A stretch of DNA of 5,326 bases from an uncultured Phycisphaerales bacterium (GTDB lineage Bacteria; Planctomycetota; Phycisphaerae; WQYP01). The notes under the pieces were generated by a model, which had not been told where the DNA came from, did not search any database, and saw only the letters and a program-made list of their open reading frames with translations. The stretch is taken from assembly GCA_937901265.1 (NCBI GenBank), contig CALCHA010000160.1, positions 1-5,326 on the forward strand. Direction: 5' to 3'. Positions 5,199-5,326 of the stretch are shown here, piece after piece. Every line of letters begins with the position of its first letter. Position 1 is the first letter of the stretch. Position numbers and translations under genes: made by a program.

Positions 5199-5326
5199 GC
5201 CGAGGCGAACCGGCCGCCCAGGGAGGGCAGGTTCGCGTCGGTGGTGACGCCGAGCGTCGTGGCACTGGATTGCGCCGGGCCGGCGCCGCCGGTGGGGGTT
5301 GCCGGCTGATTCATTTCGACGTATCC
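4793..5326 (-). CDS. Partial minus-strand gene, possibly hydrazine-synthase-alpha-like
   Basis: A minus-strand frame enters from beyond the right edge and stays open to a stop at 4793. Only the part from 5326 to about 5140 looks clearly coding: about 85% of its codons end in G or C, and it encodes a Gly/Pro/Thr-rich linker followed by GGRFASAYPLYDGTNRMLVSW (5218-5156) and APC. From memory, a 'GGR-x-x-(S/A)-A-YPL-x-DGT-x-R-x-LVSW-x-x-C' motif occurs in large proteins related to the middle domain of the hydrazine synthase alpha subunit, a beta-propeller/cytochrome-type family found in planctomycetes and proteobacteria. I cannot verify this without a search. The ATG at 5314 is probably internal, since the frame continues upstream to the edge. 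The stretch 4793-5132 is antisense to the exported-protein gene and reads as shadow (Ser/Thr/Cys-rich), so the gene is either truncated near 5135 or wrongly joined here. Confidence 0.4.
   Translation of the reverse strand, partial: GYVEMNQPATPTGGAGPAQSSATTLGVTTDANLPSLGGRFASAYPLYDGTNRMLVSWAPCLVLNSTVSPPTTSVNALICASGCSCPRASGSTNARPGPTKVLLTTKVHSFAASGANVEIDCTTPSSTSGVCPMRPWSFFSASAASVTSCGSLPKSGTRTSSQVATTGACSTSKSPAS

Overview
This is a high-GC bacterial window. Coding regions strongly prefer G or C at the third codon position and start with ATG, plus one probable TTG. The gene content is that of an environmental bacterium, and a planctomycete is the best guess. That rests on the style of the Rho protein (a WPAID-type C-terminal half and a polar N-terminal tail), a secreted protein with a PAT-x-PAT linker, and a possible hydrazine-synthase-alpha-like fragment at the right edge. 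The taxonomic call is an inference from memory of such proteins, not from a search.

Layout. Positions 1-955 on the minus strand hold two tandem PilZ-domain genes, 40 bp apart and read right to left. The downstream one leaves the window at its 3' end. Both carry intact RxxxR and NxSxxG motifs, so both products are candidate cyclic-di-GMP receptors. A 139-bp divergent intergenic region (956-1094) separates them from a plus-strand series: glutamyl-Q tRNA(Asp) synthetase (1095-2111), a cytoplasmic glycerophosphodiester phosphodiesterase (start best placed at 2192, end 2908), transcription termination factor Rho (conserved core from about 3292, start uncertain, end 4374), and an unrecognised secreted protein or lipoprotein (4443-5198). 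At the right edge an open frame on the minus strand enters from outside the window. Between about 5326 and 5140 it looks strongly coding.

How the genes relate. The PilZ pair is a plausible two-gene operon. The plus-strand genes are co-directional but functionally unrelated (tRNA modification, phospholipid-derived metabolite turnover, transcription termination, unknown envelope protein), so this looks like ordinary housekeeping clustering rather than a pathway operon. No RNA genes, CRISPR arrays, insertion sequences or convincing intrinsic terminators were seen.

Most of the window is ordinary. The point most worth checking is the right end, where the last plus-strand gene and the edge minus-strand frame collide tail to tail. 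The switch between convincing plus-strand and convincing minus-strand coding falls at or near a GAATTC site at 5133-5138. A truncated gene, a genomic rearrangement or a chimeric join are all possible. Smaller curiosities are the poorly defined Rho N-terminus, a short A/T-rich codon patch in the phosphodiesterase gene, a 9-C run in the same gene, and a small repeat/palindrome cluster between the synthetase and phosphodiesterase genes.
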